Shown: piece after piece, positions 25,909-37,600 of the stretch
How the letters are laid out: every line of letters starts with the position of its first letter
Numbering within the stretch: position 1 is the first letter of the stretch
NCBI GenBank assembly: GCA_949358305.1
Contig: OX442314.1
Coordinates: 11,835,060 to 11,899,059, forward strand
Direction: 5' to 3'
From: Strigamia acuminata
Taxonomy: Eukaryota > Arthropoda > Chilopoda > Geophilomorpha > Linotaeniidae
DNA: 64,000 nucleotides
Made by a program: the position numbers and the translations under genes
Notes under the pieces: model-generated
What the model was told of the DNA's origin: nothing
The model's database searches: none
The model's input: only the letters and a program-made list of their open reading frames with translations

Positions 25909-26637
25909 ATGATGGACGATGTGGGGTATAGTAATGAAACTGTCACCAATCACTCGGACTCGAATCCCCAACCGCAACCTTTGGAGTTGACCTGCATGAA
26001 GAAGCGCCGTAAAAGAACGAGCATCACTTCATCGCAGCTGCAGAAATTGGAACAACTTTTCAAAGAAGAACCATGGCCGAGTCGAGAAAGCAAGGAAAAC
26101 CTGGCCGAAGAAATCGGGATGTCCCCGCAATTTGTTAACATCTGGTTCCAGAATAAACGCGCGAGAATTAAAAAAGAATCGCACGACGAAGAAACCGATC
26201 CAACGGCGTCGCCTCAGAAATCACCACGAACCAAATCCCATCTTTTGGAGAACAAAAAGTTGCGAATACCACACCTCTATTCTCCTAGATCGACACTAAC
26301 GAGCAAAGATGACCCAACAACCGATAAAATGGTAAAAAAAATATATACTGTATTCTCCAGGCGTTTATTCAGAGCTTTAAGGTAAAAACAATTCGATACA
26401 ATTTTCCATTTATTCCACATTTAGATCGGCGTGGACGGCCAAGAAAGTCAAGAAGTTCCATCAACTGTGACGTTATTTCAGTGTTTGACCGATATGATGG
26501 CCGTCGAAGAGGGAATTTTGACCAGTAAAGACCAACCGAGGTTCAACGATGCAGTTAACGACGCTCTGTACGGCATTTACTTAAAAGACAAAACCGTTTT
26601 CATGTATTCATCGAGCAGCGGCCTGGAATTTATTTAA
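25909..26637 (+). CDS. Paired-like homeodomain protein, divergent
   Basis: Sequence-specific DNA-binding transcription factor, nuclear by family. Two exons, 25909-26331 and 26425-26637, join in frame to 211 codons plus stop. The homeodomain spans about residues 31-90. It has a basic arm (KKRRKRTS), helix 1 (QLQKLEQLFKEEPWP) and recognition helix FVNIWFQNKRARIKK, with the invariant W, F, N and R and glutamine at position 50. A serine/proline-rich linker follows, then a hydrophobic C-terminal region in exon 2 that matches nothing I know. The EPWPSRE stretch is paired-like, but I cannot assign an orthologue. Confidence 0.85.
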
Positions 26638-26671
26638 ACAAAAAATACTAATTTCTAATTATTTATTAAAT

Positions 26672-27250
26672 TCAAATTTCATCATTTTCCCTCTTCAATT
26701 TCTCAATATCTGCGAGTAACCCCTGAATGGTGCCTGAATGCGCTTTCATTTTCCTCTGAATTGCCATCGCGCGAACATTTTCAGCCGTCAATTCGACGTC
26801 CGCACCATCAACTCGAACAAAACACTGTCGTCCATCCCTCAATGAATACAAAACGTCCATTTGCGGTTTGAGACGGATTTCGACGATGAAAATGTCTTCC
26901 TGTCTTTTGAGGGTTGTATTGGCCAAAACCGGTACGAAATAAATGGCGGCGTATTGATGAATTAGACGCGGGAATATTTTTTCGCTGGTGATTCGGTCCC
27001 ACGCTAAACGAACTTCGTCCCGTTGCTGGCGGTTCAACTCTATTCCCACAGCGATTCTGTACTCGCTAAATCCGAAAAGAATCATCGACTCGAAATTGAG
27101 GTTCAGAGAGGCGCAAATGGCGCGGGTCACGTGCTGAGATCCCAATCCGTTTTGAGTTGAATTTAGTAAAGAAGCGGCTGTTGTGAGCGGTATCAAAACG
27201 CACGAGTTAGCTTGTGGTAGAGTTGTACCCATTTCGTAGTATTCGGGCAT
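26672..27250 (-). CDS. Schlafen-like AlbA_2 domain protein
   Basis: Single-exon frame of 192 codons. The pattern HVTRAICASLN, then VGIELNRQQRDEVRLAWDRI, IFPRL, YFVPVL and IFIVEIRLKP, ending in FVRVDGADVELTAENVRAMAIQRK, follows the AlbA_2 fold of Schlafen and SLFNL1 proteins (a putative nucleic-acid-binding domain). The C-terminus (residues 168-192) is a short predicted coiled coil. The N-terminal half is weakly conserved, and the acidic E-x-K signature strand is not evident, so RNase activity cannot be claimed. It diverges from FH across about 300 bases. The assignment rests on pattern only. Confidence 0.55.
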   Translation of the reverse strand: MPEYYEMGTTLPQANSCVLIPLTTAASLLNSTQNGLGSQHVTRAICASLNLNFESMILFGFSEYRIAVGIELNRQQRDEVRLAWDRITSEKIFPRLIHQYAAIYFVPVLANTTLKRQEDIFIVEIRLKPQMDVLYSLRDGRQCFVRVDGADVELTAENVRAMAIQRKMKAHSGTIQGLLADIEKLKRENDEI

Positions 27251-27557
27251 TTTTAATGCGCAGAAAACCTGTATTGACAGTTAACGTTGAATTATTGAAG
27301 ATTAAATTCAGCGCTCTTTGTTTTACCTCAAGCCGCCTGAGCCGGTATCGGTGGGTTTTGATTGGTTGCGACTTATGACGTCAGAAGTTCCTGTCGCCTC
27401 GCCGAGTCTCCTTAAGCGGGGACATCGCGAACTAAATTATGCTGGAATATAGTTACCTTGAAATTATGCAGTAAATATCCGGACGTTCAAAAAACGGGTT
27501 CACTTTGATTGAATTACGACTCTGTATATCATTTTACGACATATAAATTAAAAAAAT
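27251..27557. promoter_or_regulatory. Divergent promoter upstream of FH with a CRE site
   Basis: The 307 bases between the Schlafen-like and FH start codons contain an inverted CCAAT box (GATTGGTTGCG at 27360-27370) followed by TGACGTCA at 27376-27383. This spacing is typical of housekeeping bidirectional promoters. The function is inferred. Confidence 0.45.
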
Positions 27558-29831
27558 ATGGCGCTATTAACGCAGATGGCAAGGTCCATAGTCCGATTAG
27601 GTCATTGCAATGTTAGCCAATTACAGCTTGGACAACTTCCTATTGATTTGCGAGGAAGCAGGCGGCTTTTGCACATTTCCGCAGTCATGGTAAGTTGGAA
27701 ATAAAAATAAATTAAATTAAATTAAAAAAAAAACAAACGTATGCGTGCAATTTCTTTATTTTTGTTTAGGAACAACATCGAATTGAAACCGATACGTTTG
27801 GAGAACTCAAAGTCCCTTCGGAAAAATATTATGGAGCTCAAACCGTTCGATCTCAGATGAATTTTCCTATCGGAGATGACACGGAACGCATGCCAGTACA
27901 CATTTAAATTATAAAATATTAAAAACAATTATTAACCAACGTTTATTTACAGCTGCCAGTCATTAAAGCTTTTGGAATCCTGAAAAAATCAGCGGCATTG
28001 GTCAATAAAGAATACGGGTTGGACGCAAAACTTTGTGATGCGATCTGCAAAGCGGCTGACGAGGTTCAATGATGAACAGAATATTAATTTTAGGGCCGGA
28101 TTAAGGTTTCGGGGAACCCGGAGCACTTACGACAGGGACCCCCATGATTATCCAGAAATAACATCTGCAGAAAAAAATGCATTTACAGGCTGAAAAATGC
28201 ATTTTTTTGAGAAACAAATTGGTTTTGAACCGGAAAAATTGCATTTGCAGGCTGAAAAATGCATTTTTTGAGAAAGAAATTGCTTTTGAACCGAAAAAAT
28301 TGCATTTTCATGCAAAACGATGCACTTTTTGGTGATATAAATGAATTTTTTAATGTGTACCAGGGAGCCCTTAATCCACTTAATCCGGCCTTGATTAAAT
28401 TCAAATTACTTAGTTGCAATACTCGCATATTAGGTGATCAGTGGTGCATTGTACAAAGATCACTTCCCACTCGTGATATGGCAAACGGGGTCCGGCACCC
28501 AGAGTAACATGAACGTGAACGAAGTAATCAGCAATAAAGCCATCGAAATCATGGGCGGGGAATTGGGGAGTAAAAAACCGGTCCATCCGAACGACCACGT
28601 TAATATGAGTCAGGTATTTTCGTAAAAATATAATTAATTAATTTGATTTTATTAATTTTTGTTATCTTTCTTAAGAGTTCGAACGACACTTACCCGACCG
28701 CCATGCACATAGCCGTGGCTTTGGAAATAAACAATTTATTACTACCGAGTCTTAAGAAAATCCACGGCGCTTTGAACCAAAAAGCGATTGATTTCAAGGA
28801 TATAATTAAGATTGGCCGGACCCACACGCAAGATGCAACACCACTCACGTTGGGTCAAGAATTCAGCGGATACGTCACTCAACTCGCGTTTGGAATGGAA
28901 CGAATACAGGCCACGTTACCTCGCTTGTATTTCCTAGCTGCTGGTGGAACCGCTGTGGGAACGGGATTAAACACGAGAAAGGGTTTTGCCGAGAAAGTCG
29001 CTGCAAAAGTGTCCGAATTAACAGGTTTAATTGGATTTTGTAGTCGATGACGTATATATTTATTTTTGTTATTTGTTTAGGTTTGCCGTTTAAAACCGCT
29101 CCGAACAAATTCGAAGCTTTAGCGAGCAACGATTCAATGGCGGAAGTGCACGGCGCATTGAACGTGATTGCTTGCAGTATCATGAGAATCGCCAACGATA
29201 TTCGTTTTCTCGGTTCCGGACCGCGATCTGGGCTCGGAGAACTCATTTTACCCGAAAACGAACCGGGCAGTAGCATCATGCCTGGTAAAATGTCGAATTT
29301 TTAAAACATTTAAACGAAATTTCAACGAAAAATGATTTTTTTTTTAGGAAAAGTAAACCCAACCCAATGCGAAGCCATTACTATGGTCGCCTGCCAAGTT
29401 ATGGGAAACAACGTCGCAGTAACAGTCGGCGCAAGTAACGGTCACTTCGAATTAAACGTGTTCAAACCAATGATGGTTGCGAACGTGCTTCGGTAAAGGA
29501 CGAAAAAATCGAACCGAAATCGATAGAATTTTAACCTTTTTCCTTTTATAGGTCAATTCGATTACTCAGCGACAGCATGGTCTCTTTCACCGACCGATGC
29601 GTGGTCGGCATCCAAGCCAATCGCGAAAGAATCGACAAACTTATGCAAGAATCTCTAATGCTCGTAACTGCCTTAAATCCTCACATCGGCTATGACAAAG
29701 CGGCGCAGATCGCAAAAACCGCGCACAAGGAAGGAACGACATTGAAGCAGGCGGCGTTGAAACTCGGTCATTTGACCGAAGCGCAATTTGACGAATGGGT
29801 CAAACCCGCAGAAATGCTCGGTCCTAAATAA
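27558..29831 (+). CDS. FH: Fumarate hydratase, class II, mitochondrial type
   Basis: Interconverts fumarate and L-malate in the citric acid cycle as a homotetramer. Eight exons: 27558-27689, 27770-27895, 27953-28063, 28434-28613, 28676-29024, 29081-29284, 29348-29492, 29552-29831. They sum to 1,527 bases, or 508 codons plus stop, the usual animal length. Residues 1-44 look like a mitochondrial targeting peptide (arginine-rich, amphipathic, no acidic cluster). Signatures seen: [42 protein letters not shown], the class II signature [11 protein letters not shown] and the tail [13 protein letters not shown]. Intron 3 holds a MITE. The stop codon lies at the breakpoint of the downstream tandem duplication, and no second FH copy was made. 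Confidence 0.97.
28092..28392. mobile_element. MITE with internal 40-60-base repeats, FH intron 3
   Basis: The left end AGGGCCGGATTAAGG and the right end CTTAATCCGGCCTT form inverted repeats of about 15 bases. The interior contains two and a half copies of a unit built on GAAAAATGCATTTTTTGAG and TTTTGAACCGGAAAAATTGC. It lies wholly inside the intron. The target duplication is not certain. Confidence 0.6.
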
Positions 29832-29933
29832 CTTTTTCTATATTCGAGCGTTTTTAATTAGTCAAAATAATGTGTAAAAATCAAAGATTAAGAGAATAAA
29901 ACTCCTCATCCCGTACATCGTTCAAAACATCGA

Positions 29934-32659
29934 TTAATAATCCCATTTGAAATTCATTTTCAAAAGGTATTTAACGTTGATCTGCGAAACATCGTACACA
30001 ATGTACTCATTATACGACAAAGACGTATTTGGTACTGTGCTTTTAACGCCTTGACCCAAAGGAATCTCCACTCCATCCGCATCAACGTATGTGGCAGCCG
30101 GATCCGGTTCTATGGCTCCAATACCCTTAGTACTATCTTTTCCAGCAGGCAATTTAGTATTAAAATCTGCCTCTTTCAACTCGTGCCTAAAAAAATAATA
30201 CAAAAATCAATAAATTATTTGATTATATGAATAATAATTAAAACGTACATATTGCCCAACGCAACCTCGCACAACATCATCAGTCCAATCGGATTGGATT
30301 TGTCGGTGTAACAGTAGCCGGCACTTTTCGACACCATGTCGGCGAAATAAACACCTTTGCCGAAGTTGTAACCCGACTAAATAAAGATAAAAGTTAAAAA
30401 TACGTTCCGGGTTTGTATATAAAACTGTTTAATCTACCGGTGGCGCTTCCGGTGGAGCGATGCGTAATCCTTGCGACAGTATCCCCGCGTAATTAGTGAC
30501 GCGAGATCCATGCCATAGCAGTTTGCGGTTATGGAGTTTCTTAAACGGCTTGTAGCGTTTGTTTTCGCCATGACGGACCACTTTGAACACGTCGATTATC
30601 TCCAATCCGTATTTGTTGTGCGTTTTATCGTGAGTGTTCTTCACGTATTTCTTAATCAAATCAAATTCTTTGGATTTACGATCAAGAACCTGAAATAAAA
30701 TTTCAAATTAAGCAAAACAAAGAAATATTTTCATTTATTTTATTTTTTACTTCAATGTCGGTTTTGAGTTTCTCGTAATGGGCATCGATGGGGTCCTTCG
30801 AGCCGTCGTCCACGCCCTGCAGCAAACTGTACGCGACTTCGATTTCCAACAAGTTGTCCAACATTTCTATTTTCTGTTTAATAATTTCTTCGTTATCGAG
30901 AGAAGTTGGTTTTTTAATGCCAAAATCGTGCGGAATAAGAGTGTAAAATCTATTAGATGCGTCCAAGAACTTCGAAGCGGGCGCTTTAGTTCGAATCAAC
31001 TATTAAAAAATAAAATACAAGTTAAATTATATTTCAACGTTTTAATTAATTAAAAAATCACCTGCAGCAGTTCGGTTAAAATAGAATAAGCCTTTTCGAT
31101 CTGTTTTCGCGACAATTTACCCAGCGGCATCTTTTTCAAATCGATCTAGAAGACAAAAATTAAAAATATACTTAAAATTTACTAATTTACTTCAATCTAT
31201 ACCTCGAATTCCACTAAAGCCTTTTGCATACTTTCTAAGTCGAATATCATGCGAATTAACTTCTGAATCTGTTGCTTGTGTTTTGATTTGGTGTTTTCAA
31301 AATCCTCTTTCAGACGTTTAATTTTCTCGTCATCCTAGACCGAAAATTTGTTATTAAATGCTCATTAATTGGCAATAAGTTTCCATACTTGCAGGGGCGG
31401 ATCTAGCTTTTCGGGGGCCCGGGGCTTGCGATTTTTTCGGGGCCTCTTTCTCAAAATATTTACTAGCAACCGACCTTTTTTTTTTTTTTTAGTACATGGC
31501 CCAGAGTCTCGGGGGTCCCAAGGCTCAAACCCCAATAGCCCGATGCTAGATAAAAAGTTTCCATACTTGGCCATAATCGATATCCACAGGATAAAACTTA
31601 TACGGGTGCTTGATAAAATGTTTGCGATTTTTCCATTCGTTTCTCGTTTTTGTTAAATACAACGCTTGAAACGAATTGATGGCATCCTCTCTATCAGTCA
31701 TTTGCTTGACTTTATTACCGCCAATCGTGGTTCCCACACGACCCCACGACTTGAACAACCAAAACCTATTAAAAAATAGACAAAAATTAATGAAAATCGC
31801 TCAAAAAACCGAGAAAACAAAATATTTCGACCTATTTTTCTTGTCTCCTTCCAAAATCTGAAGCTTATAAAACGAATTGGTTCCACGAGATATATCCACC
31901 ATTCCGAGAATAGCGTTGTAGATTTCGCTACGCTCTTCCAAAACATGAGCTACGTCTTGTAAACCTATAGAAAATAAAAATAAAACCATTTAAAATCAAG
32001 AGTAAATTAATCGAAGAATTAAATTAAATAATCACCTGACGCTGGATCCACAGCAGCGCTCCATTTAACCGTCATTTTTAACTTCGAAGGCATACTTCTC
32101 GTGTACACAGATTCCTTCTCTATAGAATTTAAATTAAAAAAAGTAATTTAAAAATTTAAAAAGAAATTGTACAATAATATAATGAATTAAATTTGTCCAT
32201 TTTTTGTCCGCTCCGTAACTGTCCAAAACCTGGTTCTTAATCAGTTTTGGTCATCAGAAAGCAAATTTTGATTTTGGTAGATTTCGTGCCAGTTTTGCCA
32301 ACTTTTGATAAACCAGGTATCTGCTCCCTTTCCACTATTCAAATCTTATTTCATTTTCACCTTTAGCGCCGCTCTTTTTCGACTTTACTCCTCCTGGAAC
32401 GTGTTTAGATGAAAAAATTCTGTCCCTTTTAACATATTCATATGTTTTTCTAAATTTAAACAATAAAAATTATAATAAATTGTTTTAAATTGTCAATTTT
32501 GTTTAGTTTACAAAAAATTAAATTTTTCCTTCATTTGATCAGGTACTGTGAACGGTATTCTCTCCGGTTCTTTTGTAACGAAAGTGCATTTGGTCCATCT
32601 GGTCATATTACCATGACACCTATATCCCTCGGTCCTTAAATTTAAAAAAAATTAATACA

Positions 32660-32691
<32 letters not shown>

Positions 32692-34403
32692 ATGTATATA
32701 AAGATATATATATGTATATAAAGTTAAAATAAAAAATTTACTATTACTGATAAAATAATTGTCCTCCAGAACATTCTTTGCACCGCTTGGGAACGCCAAA
32801 CGCCATAGCATCCGCCAAACAATCGAGCATCTAAATTATAAATTAAATTTAATAATTTGTTTTATATAATTAATTAATTAATTATTAATTACTCGACTGT
32901 TTCCCTTTTGAACTGCTCGTTTATTATGTTTCAACAGCTCTTGAAGATCTTTCTTTTTCAATTGGTTTTCAAGTTTATCTCGAAAATCAAAAATGATTTT
33001 ATTTTGCTCCTAAATTAAATATACATATAAAAAAAATTAGTAGGAATTATCATAATTTATGTAGAATATTCGAGATATCTCACTTTAAGTTGCGTTTCTT
33101 CTGCATTGTCCTCTTCTTTGGCTTTTTTACTCTTGGGGCCGTCTTTGTTAGACTCGGCTACCCGTTTCCTATTGACAAAATGTGAAATTTTAAAACACGA
33201 ATAAAAAATTATTACCAAAATTTATTAATTACAAGGCGCTTTTCATCATTGGCAACTTCTTTTTCAAACTGGCTTGATCTCCCGGTTTGAGAGATGAAAA
33301 ACCAGCAAGTCTAGATTCAGTAGTGTAAAAAATTAATGGAAAAAATTGTCAAAATCAATTAAATAAACAAATAAATACACGTACACATCAGCAGATCCAA
33401 AGAATTCTAAATCTTCACGATTCGAAACGAAGCAGTCCTCGTGGTACCACAAATCCGCAGGACCAAATCTAGCTGCTTCTCCTTCAAAAGCCTTTTTAGA
33501 TATTCGTACCAAATCCTATGGTTGGAAAAAAAATATTTTTTATTAAAAAAAATTCATTTTTAACTTCAAACGCATTAATTGTACGCAATCTCAGTACAGA
33601 ATTTACAAAATAGAAAAATTGTAAATATAAAATCAAAGAGTTTTGCAATTATTTTACCAGAAATTAATTATCACAGATGTTAGAAGAAAAAACATTGTGA
33701 AACTCAACTTCCTGGAGAAAAAATAAATTATTTTTTCACAAAATTTTATTTTTACCTTCGGTATTTTTCTGTTACAACCTCTGCAAAAACTTCGACTAGA
33801 CTTCGCATATTCGGTAGCAAAATCGCTAAGTCCTTTCTGTGTGTCGTCTAAACAAAATTTAAACTAACATTTGTTAAAATAAATAAATAAAATTTATTTT
33901 TCGATTTTTCTAATTACCAACGGCTTTTTCAATTTTTTCCTGATCTTCCCATCGCAGTTGATCGACGTGAGCGATATCGCCAACGGTCTTTGGTCGACTG
34001 TTTGCAAAAAAACAGTCGAAATGATACCAATTTTGTTTCTATGAATTTAAAAAGTGGAATAAAATTAGCACAAAAATCGGATTAAGCATTTTCTAACATT
34101 TGCGTACTTTTCCATCAAAGCGCCCACACTTCATTTCATAAAAAAATAGAATTAGAAAAATACATTCTTAGTCATAAATCTCATCAATTTTAATTACTAA
34201 CTCACTTGAATCATAATAGCAAGTCTTAACGATGCTAAGGATAAAAACAGGCATAAATTCATTAATTCGGCGTCCAACATTTTTGTAGACCATAGGTGGG
34301 GACCACTTTTAAACTTACCTTTTTCAATAGCTGCATTACATCCTTTACAAGATGCTCTGCTACTTTTCGCATATTCTGCCCGGTATGGAAGGTCGTCAGA
34401 CAT
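29934..34403 (-). CDS. PARP1: Poly(ADP-ribose) polymerase 1, copy A, lacking the BRCT domain
   Basis: Nuclear DNA-break sensor that makes poly(ADP-ribose) from NAD+. The start at 34,403 reads [15 protein letters not shown]. Domains in order: zinc finger 1 (CKGC...WYHFDC), zinc finger 2 (CRGC...WYHEDC), zinc finger 3/PADR1 ([10 protein letters not shown]...TRWTKC), WGR ([12 protein letters not shown]), the helical regulatory domain ([15 protein letters not shown]) and the catalytic ADP-ribosyl transferase domain with the H-Y-E triad ([20 protein letters not shown]). Where copy B has BRCT exons, copy A reads straight from [10 protein letters not shown] into [11 protein letters not shown] in frame at about 32,395. 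The catalytic domain carries YNFGKG and SAGYC where copy B and vertebrate PARP1 have YMFGKG and SANYC. No stop or frameshift was seen. Confidence 0.93.
31377..31569. mobile_element. SINE-like 163-base insertion with 15-base target duplication
   Basis: The inserted segment 31392-31554 is flanked by AAGTTTCCATACTTG at 31377-31391 and 31555-31569. PARP1 copy B has a single copy of this sequence at the matching place (44,836-44,850) and no insert, so this is a clean empty-site comparison. The insert starts CAGGGGCGGATCTAGC and contains a 14-base T run. A 15-base duplication suggests target-primed retrotransposition rather than a DNA transposon. The duplicated target includes the 5' splice site of the adjoining WGR exon. 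Confidence 0.88.
32660..32730. repeat. TA microsatellite in a PARP1 copy A intron
   Basis: Interrupted (TA)n tracts occupy about 32,669-32,722. The matching intron of copy B (near 46,495) has only a few TA units, so the tract expanded, or shrank, after duplication. Confidence 0.8.
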
Positions 34404-34692
34404 GATTTAATAAATAATAAATAGGCCCAGAAATACAGCACACTTTACTCGACGGCCCCACTTCAGATTTAAGGCGGGAAAGAAGTGAATGAAAGCGCAT
34501 GCGCGACAGAATTGAAAACTGAAAAGCTGAATCCCGCAAACTCGAAAACCTGATCAACCAAGTGATAAACCCACTTGCACAGAAAAAAATAAACAAGAAA
34601 TTTTATTTTAAAAAACAAGTAAATATCAGTAATGCATGGAAGCATTACATATTAGACTTCTAAACCCCTTCTATACTTTTCTGTATAGAAAC
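34404..34692. promoter_or_regulatory. PARP1 copy A upstream region with E2F- and NRF1-like sites
   Basis: GGCGGGAA at 34473-34480 is an E2F-type element, and GCGCATGCGC at 34495-34504 is the palindromic NRF1 core. In copy B the NRF1 core is kept (48300-48309), but the E2F-like element reads GGCGGCAA. From about 34,611 the sequence has no match in copy B and contains two small hairpins (34629-34648 and 34669-34690). Confidence 0.45.
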
Positions 34693-37600
34693 ATATCTGT
34701 TGAGTATTTAATAAATGGTAATCACACATGTTGTGCACAATGTTCACTATCACTTTATTGCTGTGGTCAGCCTGAAGGTTAACACTTAAGTGAGTGATGG
34801 CTCATCACTAACATGACACGTGGTTTCTACATTCCTCAGTGATTGCCACTAGAGGGCGATACATAAAACCTTACTTCAATACATAACAATATTCCCCCCT
34901 TATAATGAATAAAAATGTCACAATATATAAGTTTCAATGTTTCATAAATTCAGTCTATCTGGTCCTTTTAATAACTCCCTCGGGCGCAAACCCTCGCGCC
35001 TCGGTGCACCAACATTTGGGTTGTTTTGGATGTTATCATTTACTCGGTGTTCCGTCACATCCCCAACCGGTTCCGGCACTTGATCCTCTTCGATCTCGAC
35101 AATCTCCACATCCGATGTCCCCTGCTCCAAATCTATATCGTGATCCTCAATGTCGGTCCGGCCATCCCCACAAGTCCGCGTTGCTCCGTCGCTGGATATC
35201 TCGCGATCCAGACGCATCTGATCGACGTGAACCGTTCTGGAAACCGCACCGACGTCTACAATATACGTCCTTGAACTCTGCACAGAACTAACGATTCCGC
35301 GCACCCATTCTGGGCCGCGTGTGTGATGTCTTTTTATCCATACCGCCTGGCCGACCTCAAAGGTACGGGCACAACGTCCGGTCTGCGCATTATGGATCTT
35401 GTCCAACCGTTCGTGGACGTGACGTCTCATATTCGGCCTCACCAACGAAAACCGTGTTCGCATGTTCCTACAAATAAACAATTCCGCAGGAGTCTTACCC
35501 GTTATTGCATGCGGAGTGTTTCGGTATCGCAATAAGAATCTCGTAATTTTGTGACTCGTAGTCGTATTGTCCTTCTCATCGGTCATCATACGCTCAAGCG
35601 ACTCCTTAAACGTTCGCACAGCCCTCTCGGCAGCACCGTTAGAGGCGGGATGGTATGCCGGCACCAACGTCTGCTTAATTCCATTAAGCGCCAAAAACGT
35701 CGCAAATTCTACAGAAGAAAACTGAGGACCATTGTCCGACACCAACTCGACCGGCACTCCAAAATCCGCGAACTTCCACCGTAACACCTCTATAGTCCGC
35801 TCAGATGTAGTTGTGGTCATCGGAATAACGTCAATCCACTTCGAAAAGCTATCATAAATAATCAAATAATGTATTTTCCGCAATTCGGCAAAGTCAATAT
35901 GTATGCGCTCATATGGGCCAGATGGCCACGACCATGATCTGAAGGGCGCCTCCGGAGGATCAGCTTGGCACTGCTGGCATGCATGACATTTCCTCGCAAC
36001 GCTCTCTATCTCCGCGTCCAAACCCGGCCACCACACGTACGCGCGCGCAATCGACTTCATTTTCACCATCCCCGAATGCGTATCGTGCAATAAATCCAAA
36101 ATGTGCGGACGATATTTAGTCGGAATCACCACACGCATTCCCCATACAATACATCCGTCATCGATAGATAATTCCTCTCGCCGACGTGAAAACGGCATAA
36201 TGTCCGGATCCTTCACATCACTCGGCCAACCATCCCCAAGATAACGCAAAACCGATCCCAACACCCTATCGTTCCTCGTAGCGGCACCAATATTCTTCGC
36301 CACGATCGGCATCTCATCGATGAACGACAACTTAAATATGTGCGATTCCACACCAACGACGCCATCCAGTATCGGCATGCGGGATAAAACGTCCGCATTC
36401 ACATTTTCACACCCGCGCTTGTATTCGATTTTATACCTAAATGTAGACAATAATAATGCCCATCGGCGAATACGCTCAGCAGCCAACGTCGGGATTCCCC
36501 GCTTGTCACCAAATATTGCCACCAAAGGAAGATGGTCGGTTACCAAAGTAAATTCTCTCCCGACGAGGTACTGATAAAACTTTTGCACGCCGCAGACAAT
36601 TGCCAAGGCCTCTCTTTCGCCTTGTGGATAGCCCCGCTGGGCCGGCGTCAAAGTCTGGGATGAATAACCAATAGGGCGCTCCTCGCCATTTGCCATGATA
36701 TGCGACAAAATGGCACCAACCCCGACCGGTGATGCGTCGCACGTCAAACGAAGCGGTTTGCGAACGTCGTAATGCACTAAAACCGCCTCAGATGTTAAAG
36801 CGCTCTTGCATTGCTGAAATGTTCGCTCACATTCCTCGGTCCATTTCCATTCCACTTTATCCTGCAAAAGACTGTATAAAGGGGTTAATTTAGTTGACAA
36901 ATCCTTTAAAAATTTACAATAATAGTTCAAAAGTCCCAAGAAAGAACGCAGTTCAGACACATTGTTCGGTGATGGCACTTTGTTTATCGCATCGACTTTA
37001 TCAGTCGTAGGATGAATTCCTTCCTTATCTATAATATGTCCCAAATATTTAATTTTCTTCTGCAAAAACTTGCATTTCTTTCGGTTCAGACAAACATTAT
37101 ATTTTCTAAATCGCTCAAATAACGTTCTCAAAACCGCCAAATGTTCACTTCTTGACGGCGCAGTAGTCATGGTATCGTCCTGAAATGCCACAACCCGCTT
37201 AACACCTTGAATAATTTGATCGATTGCCCGCTGGAAGATAGCCGATGCCCCAGCAAATCCGTATACCAAACGTTTGGGGCGCATCAAACCCATATGCGTG
37301 TTTAAAGTCAAAATTTCCTGTGCCTGTTTATCAAGCTCGATCTGCTCATAAGCGTCCGAGCAATCAACGGAAGAAAATTCCTCCCCTCCGCATAATGTCG
37401 CAAAAATGTCCTGTTGGGTAGGCAAAGGATATTGATTAATGTCCAAGCACGGGTTTACCGTGATCTTAAAATCGCCGCAACATCGCACCGATCCATTTGG
37501 TTTTACGACGTTTACCAATGGTGTGGCCCACTCGGAATGCTCCACACGCTCCCAAATCCCTGCATCTAAATGTCGTTGAATCTGGGCCTCCACTGCCTGT

